Assembly (NCBI GenBank): GCA_963786305.1
Contig: CAWAYL010000010.1
Span: forward strand, 1 to 64,000
Source of the DNA: CAKZLS01 sp963786305
Lineage (GTDB): Bacteria > Pseudomonadota > Alphaproteobacteria > Rhodospirillales > Defluviicoccaceae
Length of the DNA stretch: 64,000 nt
Direction: 5' to 3'
The stretch's first letter is position 1; each line of letters starts with the position of its first letter. The translations under genes were made by a program, and so were the position numbers. Positions 48,811 to 58,420 of the stretch are shown here, piece after piece. The notes below the pieces were generated by a model. It was not told the origin of the DNA. It searched no databases and saw nothing but the letters and a program-made list of their open reading frames with translations.

Positions 48811-49964
48811 ACAAGGTCCTTGGCGTACAGGCGATAGGTCTTGTAGGGCCGTCCCCCGAACATTTCGATCAGTTTTCGGACCGGCCGGTTGTCTTCGAGG
48901 ATCCAGGAGAGCTCTCCCTGCCGGGTGCCATGGTCGCGGTGATACGCCCGGATGAATTCGATGACGCCGAGCATCAGCGCGGTGCTCACCGGCGTCCCGT
49001 GAAAGCGCCGCCGCACGCCCATGAGCGGCAGCCGGGCACTGCCGACGCCGCGGACCTTGACGCGCCACAAAAGCTTCGCCCATCCGAACGGCAGCAGCCG
49101 GCCGTGGAGATCGCCAATGGCGGCGTTGATGTTCGGCAGGCTCACGGCCATGGCCGCCGCCTCTCCGGAAATCTCGGCGATGGCAACACACTCGGCATTG
49201 ACCAATGGCTTGAGGTTCTTCGCCAGATAGCGCATTTCCGCCTCGTCGAACGGCAGGAATCCCCAGTTGCCGGCCCAGGCATCGTTGAAGATGTCGACGA
49301 TCAGCGCCAGTTCCTGGTCATAGCGGGCCCTATTCATCGGGCGGAAGGTCAGGTCGTTTTCGGCCTGCGCCTTGCGGATGAAGGCCTTGAGGGTCTCCGG
49401 CGGCTCGGTGACCAGGTCGTAGTCGTAGGCGATCAGGTCCTTTTCCTTGACGTATCCGCGCGCGTTCATCTGTTCGTCGTAGTACGGTTTGGCGTGGCCC
49501 ATCATCAGGCTCGGCGGCGTATCGAAACCCTCCACCAGGAGGCCGCTCTCGTCGTTGATGGAGAGACTGTAGGGGCCGAGAACGCGGGTGAGGCCACGCT
49601 CGCGCAGCCACGCTTCGGCGGTGTCCAGAAGCACCGCGAAGATCTCCGGATCGTCCTCCGCCTCGAGAAAGCCGAAATGGCCCGTGCCGTCGCCATGCCG
49701 ATCGAGATGCGCGTGATTGACCTGGGCGCTGATCCGCCCCACCGCGCGGCCGTCCTTCCATGCGATCCAGAACGCCGCCTCGGCACGAGCGAAATAGGGG
49801 TTCTTGCGGGCATCCAGGTGGTTGAGGCGCTCGAACAGCAGCGGCGCCACCCAGTTCGGATCACCGGCATAAAGCGCCCGCGGCATTTCCAGAAACTGGA
49901 TCAGGGTCCGGCGGTCGCGCACCTCGGTAACATGAAGCGCCGGGGGATGAGCGACGGGCGTCAT
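48807..49964 (-). CDS. GNAT-type N-acyltransferase
   Basis: The 385-residue intact protein is longer than simple GNATs. It has an N-terminal GNAT-like half (DPNWVAPLLFERLNHLDARK, AFWIAWKDGRAVGRISAQVN, GPYSLSINDESGLLVEGFDT) and a second half (DIFNDAWAGNWGFLPFDEAE, GTPVSTALMLGVIEFIRAYH, GELSWILEDNRPVRKLIEMF) that carries a typical acetyl-CoA binding pattern. Members of this family are common in Alphaproteobacteria but uncharacterised. It is coupled to the nucleotidyltransferase and lies 42 bases downstream of the fatty acid hydroxylase, all on the minus strand. Confidence 0.75.
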   Translation of the reverse strand: MTPVAHPPALHVTEVRDRRTLIQFLEMPRALYAGDPNWVAPLLFERLNHLDARKNPYFARAEAAFWIAWKDGRAVGRISAQVNHAHLDRHGDGTGHFGFLEAEDDPEIFAVLLDTAEAWLRERGLTRVLGPYSLSINDESGLLVEGFDTPPSLMMGHAKPYYDEQMNARGYVKEKDLIAYDYDLVTEPPETLKAFIRKAQAENDLTFRPMNRARYDQELALIVDIFNDAWAGNWGFLPFDEAEMRYLAKNLKPLVNAECVAIAEISGEAAAMAVSLPNINAAIGDLHGRLLPFGWAKLLWRVKVRGVGSARLPLMGVRRRFHGTPVSTALMLGVIEFIRAYHRDHGTRQGELSWILEDNRPVRKLIEMFGGRPYKTYRLYAKDLV

Positions 49965-50006
49965 CGGGCTCGGTCCGGATGGCGGAGGGGCAGAGAGGCG
50001 GCGCGG

Positions 50007-50768
50007 TCAACCCGCGCCGGCGCGGCGGATACGAGGATTGCCGGTGTCCAGAGGGGTCCTTTCCGCGACCCATGGATACCGCGTCGCGACCTCGTTGACG
50101 TATCCGAGATTGTAAACCGTGTCGCTGCGCGGAAAGCCTTTCGGTTGACTATAGTACGTTCCGAAAACCCGGTCCCACAGATAGTTGGTAATGCCGAAGT
50201 TACCCTTCTCGCTGTGAAAGTGATGCGCCAGATGCAGCTTCTTGATGCGCTTCAGCCAGCGGTTCCTGGGTGAAAACGGCAGATGCTGGATACAGTGGCA
50301 GAACTCGTAATAGCACGTGGTCAACAGACCCCAGGCGACGCCGGCGGTGGCGCCGGCCGGCCCGCCGATGAGCCAGCCGATGGGCAGGATCACGAGCAGA
50401 ACCGTCGGCAGGGTCGTGGTCAGCGCCCCGAACAGCACACCCAGGTCGTTGGGATCCTGATGGTGATCGAAATGGATGCGCTTCCACAGCGCCGCCGTCA
50501 GCGGCGATTTGTAGAGAAAGCTGCCATGCAGGACGAACCGATGCAGCGTGTACCAGACGAGCGGGTAAACGGGAATGACGACGGCGACGGCCAACAGGGG
50601 ACCCCAGACGGTGTCGGCCCAACGGAACGTCAGCCAGATCATCACCCCGGCCAGGACCAGGTAGCTCATGATGGCGTAGTGCGTCAGATAGGCGACGCAC
50701 AGGTCGCCCAGGGTCATTTTATCGAGGAAGTATTTTCGTCCCGACCAGGGACCGATCTTTACCGACAC
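50007..50768 (-). CDS. Sterol desaturase/fatty acid hydroxylase family membrane protein
   Basis: The 253-residue protein contains membrane segments (VAYLTHYAIMSYLVLAGVMI, WGPLLAVAVVIPVYPLVWYT, TTTLPTVLLVILPIGWLIGG) and the histidine clusters that bind a di-iron centre: HRFVLH, HFDHHQ, HCIQHL and HLAHHFH. Enzymes of this type hydroxylate or desaturate lipids in the membrane. In a surface cluster it could modify the lipid of a glycolipid. It is intact and followed by the GNAT gene. Confidence 0.85.
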   Translation of the reverse strand: MSVKIGPWSGRKYFLDKMTLGDLCVAYLTHYAIMSYLVLAGVMIWLTFRWADTVWGPLLAVAVVIPVYPLVWYTLHRFVLHGSFLYKSPLTAALWKRIHFDHHQDPNDLGVLFGALTTTLPTVLLVILPIGWLIGGPAGATAGVAWGLLTTCYYEFCHCIQHLPFSPRNRWLKRIKKLHLAHHFHSEKGNFGITNYLWDRVFGTYYSQPKGFPRSDTVYNLGYVNEVATRYPWVAERTPLDTGNPRIRRAGAG

Positions 50769-50807
50769 AATCCAACCTCTTTGATCAACATACAGGGCAA
50801 TGAACGC

Positions 50808-51728
50808 TCAGGCCGCGAGCCGCGGTGTCCGTTCCAGGACCTCGAAGGCATCGTGCCGCACGTGGTTCTCGCGCATCTCGTCACGCAGCATCTCTTCGGA
50901 TACAATTCCCTTGTCCACGCACTCGCGCAACAGCCCGAAGAAGAACCTTTCCTGGTTCTGGTCGGGATGGCGCCGGTACTTGCCGAGCAGCGCGTGGTCG
51001 CCGAGCAGTTGGCGGCGCCAGCGCATGGCCCAGCCGAGCGGCGGAAACAGCCGGAACCGGTCGGCCGGCGTGAAATCCACCGGCAATCCCGTCTTCCAGG
51101 GCTGGGTAATCCGACGCGTATTGTGGACCATCTTGGTATTGGGGGTCAGGCGATCCAGATCGTTCCATTCGGCTTCCAGCACGCCGACGCTTCCCCGCGG
51201 TTCCAGCTTCAACGAGATCCAGTCCATGTAGTCGCGCTTGCCCTCGAACATCTCATGGAACTGTTCCTCGCACCGCCAGTGGGTCAGCCTGGCGCAATCC
51301 ATCAGCATCACGCTGGTGGCGAAATACCCCAATTTGCCGGCGGCGATGCCCTTGAGGCCGGAGCGCGTCCGGCACACGATGGCGGTGCCCTCCATGTCCC
51401 GCGACAGCAGCTCCATGATGTCGCCGACGGCGAAGATGTCCGGGTCCATCACCACCGCGCGGCCATCGTAGCCCATGAGTTCGGGGGGCATGAAGCGCAG
51501 CGGCGTGAAGGACTGAAGGTCGTCGGCGTTCCACGAACGCTTGACGCCGTCTCTCAGAAACTCCTGCCCATGGCGCGCCCGAAAGAACGGATAGTCCTCG
51601 GTGTGGATGATCCGGACGTCGAAGGCCCCGGGCGTGCGGGAATTGCGCTTGAGCGCGTACTCGGCGACCAGGGCGCCGACGATCTGCAGATGATTCGTAT
51701 GAATGAATACGCACGGTTTCATGGTCAC
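50808..51728 (-). CDS. Putative GT-A fold glycosyltransferase
   Basis: The intact 306-residue protein begins KPCVFIHTNHLQIVGALVAE and carries a DxD-like motif YDGRAVVMDPDIFAVGDIME near residue 95, the usual nucleotide-sugar/metal site. Further parts are LKGIAAGKLGYFATSVMLMD, WRCEEQFHEMFEGKRDYMDW and TKMVHNTRRITQPWKTGLPV. It resembles GT8-like or uncharacterised transferases. The sugar and acceptor are unknown. The gene follows the sulfotransferase by 76 bases. Confidence 0.65.
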   Translation of the reverse strand: MTMKPCVFIHTNHLQIVGALVAEYALKRNSRTPGAFDVRIIHTEDYPFFRARHGQEFLRDGVKRSWNADDLQSFTPLRFMPPELMGYDGRAVVMDPDIFAVGDIMELLSRDMEGTAIVCRTRSGLKGIAAGKLGYFATSVMLMDCARLTHWRCEEQFHEMFEGKRDYMDWISLKLEPRGSVGVLEAEWNDLDRLTPNTKMVHNTRRITQPWKTGLPVDFTPADRFRLFPPLGWAMRWRRQLLGDHALLGKYRRHPDQNQERFFFGLLRECVDKGIVSEEMLRDEMRENHVRHDAFEVLERTPRLAA

Positions 51729-51804
51729 GGTCCATGGCGGCCCGCGGAAGTCCCCCGCGGCCGCCTCTTCCTCAATTGTTCACCAATACAAGGCCTTGCG
51801 CGCA

Positions 51805-52722
51805 TCAGGCGCTGGCCGCCTTTTCCGTTGCCCCGATGTCCCTCTTCTCGTATCCGAAACCGGCGAGCAGGTAGTTCTCCACATAGGCGTCGATATTGCG
51901 CAGTTCTTCCGGCGTGAAGTCTTCCCGGTAGCCGCCCACCTTGGCGCGCCGCACCTTGTAGGTGTTCAGATTGTTGCGGTCCTTGGCCAGCATGCGCCCG
52001 CCGCTCAGCCAGAACACCCGCTTCTGTTCGAGACCGCGCATATTTTCCACCGACGCGAACTCGACGGATTCGTGGATCTGTTCCGGCGTTCCCGGCGTTC
52101 CCATGAACGCCACGATCCGCGCCAGAGTGGCCTCGGGCTGGGCGCGCATGTCCTCGTAGCGCACGATCAGCACATCCTTGATCTGCCCCAGTTCGCGCGC
52201 CCACAGGTTCAGGAAATCGACGGCCTTCGGGAGACCCGCGTCCGGCCGCATGATGAAATCGTACAGCGACACGTCTTCGCCCTCGTCGGGATAGGCGTTG
52301 ATCTCCTTCTTCGCCTTGCGCATCCGGAACTTCCACTGAAAGTACTGTGACACGGACACGTCCGCCGGATCGCGCACCATCAACACCACTTTCTTGCCGT
52401 AGTAGTCCGACTTGTCGCCGGCGTTCCGGGTGTAGTCCTTGAGATAGTTGTCATGGGTGAAAAAAATCTTGGGGATCGCCGCGTTCTTCCGGTGCAGATT
52501 GTCGAAACCGATCAGGTGCCGTTCGGACAGATTGTGCTTGATCTGATAGAAGCGCGACAGCATGACCCGCAGCCAGGTTCGGCCGCTCTTTCCGAACGAG
52601 ACGATGACGCAATCCGCGAGAGCGAGCTTGCGGTTCTCCTCGCGGCCGCGAAGCCACCGTTCGATGCGGATTTTCCTCTCCTTTGGAAGAAAAAAGACGA
52701 AGAGCATGATGAGCTCTCTCAT
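51805..52722 (-). CDS. Sulfotransferase-domain protein
   Basis: The ATG at 52722 (MRELIMLFVFFLPKERKIRI) was chosen; an alternative in-frame ATG lies at 52746. The PAPS 5'-phosphosulfate loop is ADCVIVSFGKSGRTWLRVML near residue 40 and the 3'-phosphate site is KVVLMVRDPADVSVSQYFQW near residue 115. Helical VDFLNLWARELGQIKDVLIV and the end KVGGYREDFTPEELRNIDAY follow the usual layout. It is intact at 305 residues. It probably adds sulfate to a surface carbohydrate or lipid, using PAPS in the cytoplasm. It is the first gene of the minus-strand group down to 48.0 kb. Confidence 0.85.
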   Translation of the reverse strand: MRELIMLFVFFLPKERKIRIERWLRGREENRKLALADCVIVSFGKSGRTWLRVMLSRFYQIKHNLSERHLIGFDNLHRKNAAIPKIFFTHDNYLKDYTRNAGDKSDYYGKKVVLMVRDPADVSVSQYFQWKFRMRKAKKEINAYPDEGEDVSLYDFIMRPDAGLPKAVDFLNLWARELGQIKDVLIVRYEDMRAQPEATLARIVAFMGTPGTPEQIHESVEFASVENMRGLEQKRVFWLSGGRMLAKDRNNLNTYKVRRAKVGGYREDFTPEELRNIDAYVENYLLAGFGYEKRDIGATEKAASA

Positions 52723-53337
52723 TACTCGTCGATACGCTACAAACATCCTGTATTGCCCTGTAAACAACCTTTGGCCGGAACAAATCCTGCATCTATACCT
52801 AACAGCGCCCCGGCCTTCGTGCAATCCCACCCCTTTGACTCTTGCGGTCAGCGCAATGCGCGGCAGCGCCGCGGCGTGGATCCCGCTTTGCCGCCGGGGA
52901 ATGGTCCCGGCAAAACCACTTTAGCACATTTTCGTTACAGCAGAGTGCGTTATTGGACATACTTGAGATTCGCTGATAACCGCGCCTCCCTGACAGCAGC
53001 CGAGGTTCGGGACCGACCGGTGGCCGGTTCCCGGGGCCGGCGGGGATCGGCCGCATCGTAGGAATATTGTTTTTTTGCAAAAGGTTATGAGGGGGACGGT
53101 GCGGTTGCGACTGAATCGTAACAAACGGTAACAAAGATTGACTTGATGGAAGCAGTCCACGCTGATAGCCGTTAAGAACACGAAATCTAATAAATTCCGA
53201 GTTCAAGTATTGAAAAAAGGACGAAATCCCGACCGACGTTGATGCGAAATTTGAGGGGCTGTCAAAACCCCTCGGCAAACACGATAGGACGATTCGATTC
53301 TTTTTACAGCTTGGGAGAGTGTTTCTTGCCGGATGTA
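52723..53337. other. AT-richer intergenic region between divergent surface genes
   Basis: These 615 bases separate the sulfotransferase (minus) from the first ELM1-family gene (plus) and must contain both promoters. A GTAACAAA word occurs twice near 53118-53135, and TTGACT occurs at 53139. A T run lies at 53069-53076. No convincing ORF is present. Confidence 0.45.
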
Positions 53338-54543
53338 ATGACAGTAACGCAGCAGAGCAGCGACCACCCCCGGGTATGGTTGATGATGGGCAACAAGGCT
53401 GGGGACAACTCCCAGGTGATGGCGCTTGCCGAAGCCACCGGGTGGCCGTTCGAGATCAAGCGATTCGTTTTCAAGTCCTACGAACTGCTCACCAATCTCC
53501 TGCTCGGCGCCAATCTGCACGGCCTGGTCAAGAGCGAATCCAGCCCGCTGGAAGCGCCGTGGCCGGATCTGATGATCACCGGCGGACGCCGGAACGAACC
53601 CATCTGCCTCTGGGTTCAAAAACAGGCACGCAAGGTAGGCAAGCAGGTTCGGATCGTTCACGTGGGGCGCTCGTGGGCGAAGATCGAGCGCTTCGACCTG
53701 ATCGTCACCACGCCGCAATACCGGCTGCCGGTGCGACCCAACGTGCTGCACAACAAGACGCCGTTGCACAGGGTGACAAACGAGCGCCTGCGGGCCGACG
53801 CCGATGCGTGGGCGCCGCGCCTCGACCATCTGCCGAAGCCGCACATCGCGGTCGTCATCGGCGGCAGCAGCGGTCCCTACAGTTTCGACAAGCGGGCCGC
53901 CGAACGGCTGGGCAAGCAGGCCAGCAAGCTGGCCGCCGACACCGGCGGATCCTTGTTGATCACCACTAGCGCCCGCACGCCGGCGGATACCATCGACACG
54001 CTGGAACAGAACATCACCGCGCCGGCTTATTTCTACAGATGGCAGCGGGGCGCCACCGATAATCCGTACTTCGCGTTTCTCGGCCTCGCCGATTCGATCG
54101 TCGTTACCGGCGACAGCATGTCGATGCTCGCCGAAGCCTGCGCCACGCGCAAACGCGTCCACATCTTCGATCTGGGAGAGGGGCGGAACGCCATGCGTCC
54201 GTCGACCCGCGAAGACAGCATCAAAGACGCGGCGCCGGGTCCGTTCTGGAAGCACTGGGAATTCAAACACCTCAGGGCCTGGATATTCCGCATGGCGATG
54301 CGGCTGGGCCCGGACCGCATGACCCGCGACATCCGCATCGTGCACACCCATCTGGTGGATTTGGGGCGCGCCGTCTGGCTCGGCGATCCCTTCGCGCCGG
54401 GATTGCCGTTGCGGTCGCTGGAGTGCGTTCCCCGGGCGGCCGCGCGCGTCCGCGCCATGTTCGATCCGAGCCGCGGCAGGCCCGCCAAGCCGGTTACGCT
54501 GGTGCCGGCAGCGGCCAACGAGGAGTGGCGGCGGACGGGTTGA
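53338..54543 (+). CDS. ELM1-family (mitochondrial fission ELM1-like) protein, copy 1
   Basis: The ATG at 53338 gives MTVTQQSSDHPRVWLMMGNK. The intact 401-residue protein has the family hallmarks: GNKAGDNSQVMALAEATGWP, WPDLMITGGRRNEPICLWVQ, VHVGRSWAKIERFDLIVTTP, PHIAVVIGGSSGPYSFDKRA, GSLLITTSARTPADTID and ADSIVVTGDSMSMLAEACAT. The family name comes from plant mitochondrial fission proteins; the bacterial members have a GT-B-like layout and commonly lie with cell-envelope genes. The function is unproven. It is convergent with a second family member 27 bases away. Confidence 0.8.
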   Translation: MTVTQQSSDHPRVWLMMGNKAGDNSQVMALAEATGWPFEIKRFVFKSYELLTNLLLGANLHGLVKSESSPLEAPWPDLMITGGRRNEPICLWVQKQARKVGKQVRIVHVGRSWAKIERFDLIVTTPQYRLPVRPNVLHNKTPLHRVTNERLRADADAWAPRLDHLPKPHIAVVIGGSSGPYSFDKRAAERLGKQASKLAADTGGSLLITTSARTPADTIDTLEQNITAPAYFYRWQRGATDNPYFAFLGLADSIVVTGDSMSMLAEACATRKRVHIFDLGEGRNAMRPSTREDSIKDAAPGPFWKHWEFKHLRAWIFRMAMRLGPDRMTRDIRIVHTHLVDLGRAVWLGDPFAPGLPLRSLECVPRAAARVRAMFDPSRGRPAKPVTLVPAAANEEWRRTG

Positions 54544-54570
54544 TCGACCGCCGTTCTCTCCAAGATTTCT

Positions 54571-55713
54571 CTACCTCTCCGACATCAGGCTTCTGATCCG
54601 TTCGACGACGCGCGGCAGGTCGTCCGGTGCCTGTTGCGTCGTCGATGGAAAGGGCTCGCCAAGGTGGACAGCGAGGCCGCGTTCGATCAGTTTCTCGTGC
54701 AGCCGCGAGAAATCCCGCGAATAGTTGACCAGATTGAGGTCGTAGAGCCGGTCTCCCAGCCATCCGAGCGACCCCCGCCGCCCGCCGTTCCCGGGCGATG
54801 GATGCAGTATCCCCGCGGCCGCTTCGCGAAAGCGCGTCCATGGATCGGCCCGCACCGGCAGCGGAAAGATCGCGAGCGGTTTTCCGAGCCGCGCCACTTC
54901 CACCATCATCGAGATGCTGTCGCCGGTGACGATGAACCGGTCGGCCAGGCCCAGCAGTGCGTGATAGGGGTTCTCGGCGGCGTCGGGCGACCAGCGGAAC
55001 ATCCGCGATCCCTCTGGCAAACCGGCCTCCAGCGCGTCCACCACTTCCGGCAGCGTGCGGCGGCTGGTGGTGACGTAGAGCGTGCCGCCGTCGCGCTGGT
55101 TGACCCGGCCCACCGCATCCACCAGATCGCCGGCGACCTTGCCGTCGAACACGAACGGCTTGGTCTGTCCGCCGACGAGCAGGGCGGTAAGCGGGCGTGG
55201 AAAGGCGGCGAACCGTGCGCGCCAGGCCGAGCTTTCGGCGGCGATTTGCGCCTCGTCGACCCGCATCAACGGGAGTTCCAACTGAAGCACGTTCGGTCGC
55301 TCGGGCAGGCGGTATTGCGGCGTGGCGATGGCGAGCGCGAACCGGTCCATCATCCGTTTCGGCCGGCCGACGATGACCACCTTGGCGCGCCCTTCTGTCT
55401 GGTCGCGAACCCACATGGCCGCCATGGAGGGCCGGCGCCCCACGGTCAGGATCAGGTCGGGCCACGGCGGCTCCAGCGGATCCGAGCGCTCCCGGTCGAT
55501 GTGATAGAGCGACGGCTTGAACCGGGGCTTGCCAAACGCGTAAGGCTCAAGGAAGCGCAGGCGCCGGCGCCCGCCGGCCAGCCGAGCGCGTCGGCGACGA
55601 TCTCCACCTGGGCGTTGTCGCCGAGCTTGTCGCCAATCACCAGCCAGACGCGGGGAGGCGGTCGGATCGGCGCTGGGCGATGGGGCCGGCTGCTGGGAGT
55701 TTTCGAGCATCAC
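54571..55713 (-). CDS. ELM1-family protein, copy 2 (two N-terminal frame slips)
   Basis: The frame opened at 55713 (MMLENSQQPAPSPS) must slip near 55650 to read RVWL-type VIGDKLGDNAQVEIVADALG and again near 55575 to reach FLEPYAFGKPRFKPSLYHID. From there the protein is continuous: LEPPWPDLILTVGRRPSMAA, VVIVGRPKRMMDRFALAIAT, TALLVGGQTKPFVFDGKVAG, GGTLYVTTSRRTLPEVVDAL and ADRFIVTGDSISMMVEVARL. The slips cancel over 381 codons. It is clearly a diverged relative of the upstream copy and is arranged tail to tail with it. Confidence 0.75.
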   Translation of the reverse strand: MMLENSQQPAPSPSADPTASPRLAGDWRQARRQRPGGDRRRRARLAGGRRRLRFLEPYAFGKPRFKPSLYHIDRERSDPLEPPWPDLILTVGRRPSMAAMWVRDQTEGRAKVVIVGRPKRMMDRFALAIATPQYRLPERPNVLQLELPLMRVDEAQIAAESSAWRARFAAFPRPLTALLVGGQTKPFVFDGKVAGDLVDAVGRVNQRDGGTLYVTTSRRTLPEVVDALEAGLPEGSRMFRWSPDAAENPYHALLGLADRFIVTGDSISMMVEVARLGKPLAIFPLPVRADPWTRFREAAAGILHPSPGNGGRRGSLGWLGDRLYDLNLVNYSRDFSRLHEKLIERGLAVHLGEPFPSTTQQAPDDLPRVVERIRSLMSER

Positions 55714-55826
55714 ACATGCGGCTTTAGACGCAATTCGGGCCGATGACCAGTCGAAACCGTGCGGCGCTTCGGATCTTCAGGCGAGTGTCCGGCCATTGTC
55801 GGCGGACAGCGGTCGACCGCGGGCAA

Positions 55827-57185
55827 TTAACCCGCGGCGGGCAATTCGATCTCGGCGCGAACGCCAGCCAAGCGACGACGGATTCAGGGCTCGAGCCTCC
55901 TTGATAGTGCTCCGCGATGTCCTGGACGATATCGAGGCCCAGTCCGCTTCCCGGCATCGTCTCGTCGAGCCGGCGACCCCGTTTCAGGACATCTTCTACG
56001 CGTTTTTCCGGGATCCCGGGGCCGTCGTCCTCGATGGAGATCAGCAGCCGGGCGCCGGAGCGTTCGCCCGTCACGACGACCGCGCCGCGTGCCCATTTGC
56101 AGGCGTTATCCATCAGGTTGCCCATCATTTCTTCGAGGTCCTCGGCGTCGCCTTGAAACCACAGGCCCGCCATTCTGTCGATGCGGATATCGAGCCCGCG
56201 GTCTCCGTACAAACGCCGCATGGAAAAGCGGAGATCCTCCGCGGTCGTCTCCACCGAGGTCCGCGCGCCGAGGATAGTACCCGAGCCCGCGATCGTGGCG
56301 CGAGAAAGGTGGCGCTCGACCAGCCGGGTCAGGACCGAGATCTGCTCCCGCAATACCTTGCCCCGCCCGCCCGCGATCTCCGCGGCTTCATTGCGAATGA
56401 CGGTCAGCGGATTGCTTGAGGGCATGCGCCAAATTGCCCGTCTGCGTCCGGCCGCGTTCCAGCACGGCGGCATTGTGATCGAGGAGCGCATTCAATTCGT
56501 GAACGACGGGCTGGACCTCCTCCGGAAATTCCAAGCCGGCAGGCGATCGCTCCCGCCGGCGCGGATGTCGCCAAGGACCGTTTGCATCGCCCGCAACGGC
56601 CGGAGGCCGAAACGCACCTGGAACAGCATGGCGCCGACCAGGCCGAGGCCAAGAAGAGCCAGGGTGATCGACCACCTTCGAGGTGAACTCCCGAACATCG
56701 CCATCGATATCGGTGACCGGCCCCGCGACGACGAAGGTGAACGGGCTTTCGGCGTCGGGAAGGGTGATCGTTCTGCACCAGCGCGCGCAGCGCTTTGCTT
56801 ATCGGGGCCGGCGAAACCGCTGGATCGCAGGGCTCCAATCGAGGGCGGCTCGGGGATCCGAAGACGGCTGCGCCAAGTCGACGCGGACTCGCCCACCACC
56901 TCGTCCCTCGCGCAAGACTTGCCAGTACCAGCCGGAATAGGGCCGATTGAAGCGGGGATCCGACGGAATCCAAGTGAATTCCAGCGTTCCCCGCAGCGAT
57001 ATCTCGCTCGCGGCCACGAGTTCCTCGAGGTGGTCGTAAAGCTGCCCATCGAATCGCCGCTCGATGTGGTCGCGAAAGAGAAGAACAAGCAGAAAGCTGG
57101 CCGCCACCAGAGATCCGGCGACCCAGACGATCGAACTCGCGATCAGCCGGAATGAAAGTGTGCTACGAGGCAGCCTGGGGAACAA
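55827..57185 (-). CDS. Sensor histidine kinase, PhoQ/OmpR-partner type (frameshifted)
   Basis: The start at 57185 overlaps the response regulator stop by 23 bases. The N-terminus has a membrane segment (SFRLIASSIVWVAGSLVAAS, LLVLLFRDHIERRFDGQL) and a short periplasmic part, then a second segment SITLALLGLGLVGAMLFQVR. The phosphoacceptor region is NLAHALK followed by NPLTVIRNEAAEIAGG. The kinase has an N box NLMDNACKWARGAVVV, G boxes EDDGPGIPEKR and GSGLGLDIVQDIAEHYQGG, and ends RLAGVRAEIELPAAG. About 453 codons; at least four slips that cancel. It would phosphorylate the upstream regulator in response to a periplasmic signal. Confidence 0.75.
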
Positions 57186-57833
57186 TGAGTTGATATCCCT
57201 GTCCTCGGTGGGTCTTAATCAGCTTGGCGCCGAGTTTCTTTCTCAGTCGATTGATCAGCACTTCGATGACGTTGGAATCGCGATCGAAGTCCTGGCCGTA
57301 GATGTGCTCCGTCAGCTCCGTCTTGGAGACGACCTTCCCCTGGTGGCGCATCAGGTAGGAGAGCGTTCTGAGCTCGAGGGGGGTCAACTCGACGGCATCG
57401 CCTTTTAGCGTGAGCCGGCCGGTGGAGGGATCCAGCGTGACTGGGCCGCACTCGAGAACCGGGCTGGCGTGTCCTGATGCGCGACGGATCATCGCCTCGA
57501 TGCGCGCCAGCATTTCCTCCATCTCGAACGGCTTGGCCAGATAGTCATCGGCGCCGGCGCGCAGGCCCGTCACTTTTTCCCGCCAGCTTCCGCGCGCCGT
57601 CAGGATCAGGACCGGCATCGCTTTCCGGCCTCGCGCCAACGCCCGAGCACGGTGAGACCGTCGACGACGGGAAGCCCAAGGTCCAAGACGACGGCATCGT
57701 AAGGCTCTGTTTCGCCGAGGAATTGCCCTTCCTCGCCGTCGTACGCGACATCGGTCACGTAGCCGCTCTTGCGGAGCGTGGCCTCGATCTGACGGGCAAC
57801 GTGTTGGTCGTCCTCGACGACGAGTATTCTCAA
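57163..57833 (-). CDS. OmpR-family response regulator (one missing G)
   Basis: MRILVVEDDQHVARQIEATL starts at 57833 with the acidic pocket EDD, and the phosphorylation site is YDAVVLDLGLPVVDGLTVLG (Asp near residue 51). Near 57628 one G of AAAGGCG appears lost. Restoring it continues AMPVLILTARGSWREKVTGL, DDYLAKPFEMEEMLARI and the winged-helix DNA-binding domain AVELTPLELRTLSYLMRHQG, EHIYGQDFDRDSNVIEVLI, HRGQGYQLIVPQAAS. The normal length would be 224 residues. The target may be the inverted repeat at 58319-58365. Confidence 0.8.
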
Positions 57834-57847
57834 GCCGATCGCCCTCC

Positions 57848-58299
57848 CTACTGGTCACTCGTCATCGCCGGCGCGGCGGGGCGCCCCCGCCATCCCTTCA
57901 ACTCCAACAGCTCGAGGCTCTTGGCGTCATATTCGAGTTTTAGCACGTGGCCCTTGGGTGTCAGGAGTTTTGCCTCATAGACCCAGATCCGGCCACCCTG
58001 ATGCCATTCTTGTTCGATCTCGATTTCCAGAACACGGCCATCGAAGTCCTCGCGGATCGGATCAAGGAGCTTTTCAAGAGCGACAACATCCCCCGCGCGC
58101 GGCAGCGCTCATCGTCCCGGCCATGATCGTCCGCTCGCGCCAATGGCGCCGGCGCCAATACGCTCAGGATGAGAGAAAAGACGACAACGGCCCACGCTTT
58201 TCGAAAGCCGTCGAATAGGACCGGCGGGCGCGTTGTGTAGCGGCCGATTTCGTACAAAGCAATCCTCCAGTGGAACGAGGCATCTCGCTTTGGATACAC
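57848..58299 (-). CDS. PepSY-domain exported protein (one missing G)
   Basis: The N-terminus has a hydrophobic export segment (AWAVVVFSLILSVLAPAPLA, cleavage likely after ARA). A G run at 58095-58099 is one base short, after which the PepSY domain is read: DVVALEKLLDPIREDFDGRV, EIEIEQEWHQGGRIWVYEAK and HVLKLEYDAKSLELLELKGW. It ends at 57848. PepSY proteins are often periplasmic partners of two-component kinases or peptidase inhibitors. The gene lies 14 bases upstream of the response regulator in one operon. Confidence 0.75.
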
Positions 58300-58318
58300 C
58301 TTATGACTCTATCGGAAC

Positions 58319-58365
58319 GAAGCTGAAGCGAACCTTAAACGCGCTCTCAGCGTGGCTTCAGCTTC
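58319..58365. promoter_or_regulatory. Perfect 11-base inverted repeat in the divergent PepSY promoter region
   Basis: GAAGCTGAAGC at 58319-58329 and GCTTCAGCTTC at 58355-58365 are exact complements separated by 25 bases that include CCTTAAACG. Each arm is itself a hexamer direct repeat (GAAGCT GAAGC). The repeat lies between the PepSY/two-component operon (minus) and the second PepSY gene (plus), so it is a good candidate binding site for the response regulator acting on both. Confidence 0.55.
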
Positions 58366-58420
58366 GACGCGATATGGTCTCGCTCAAGAGATATACCCTT
58401 TCGCAATCAAGAAGACCGCC

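Noticed and set aside
53069..53090. Rho-independent terminator at the T run in the sulfotransferase-ELM1 spacer
   Set aside because: No stable GC stem precedes the T run in either direction.
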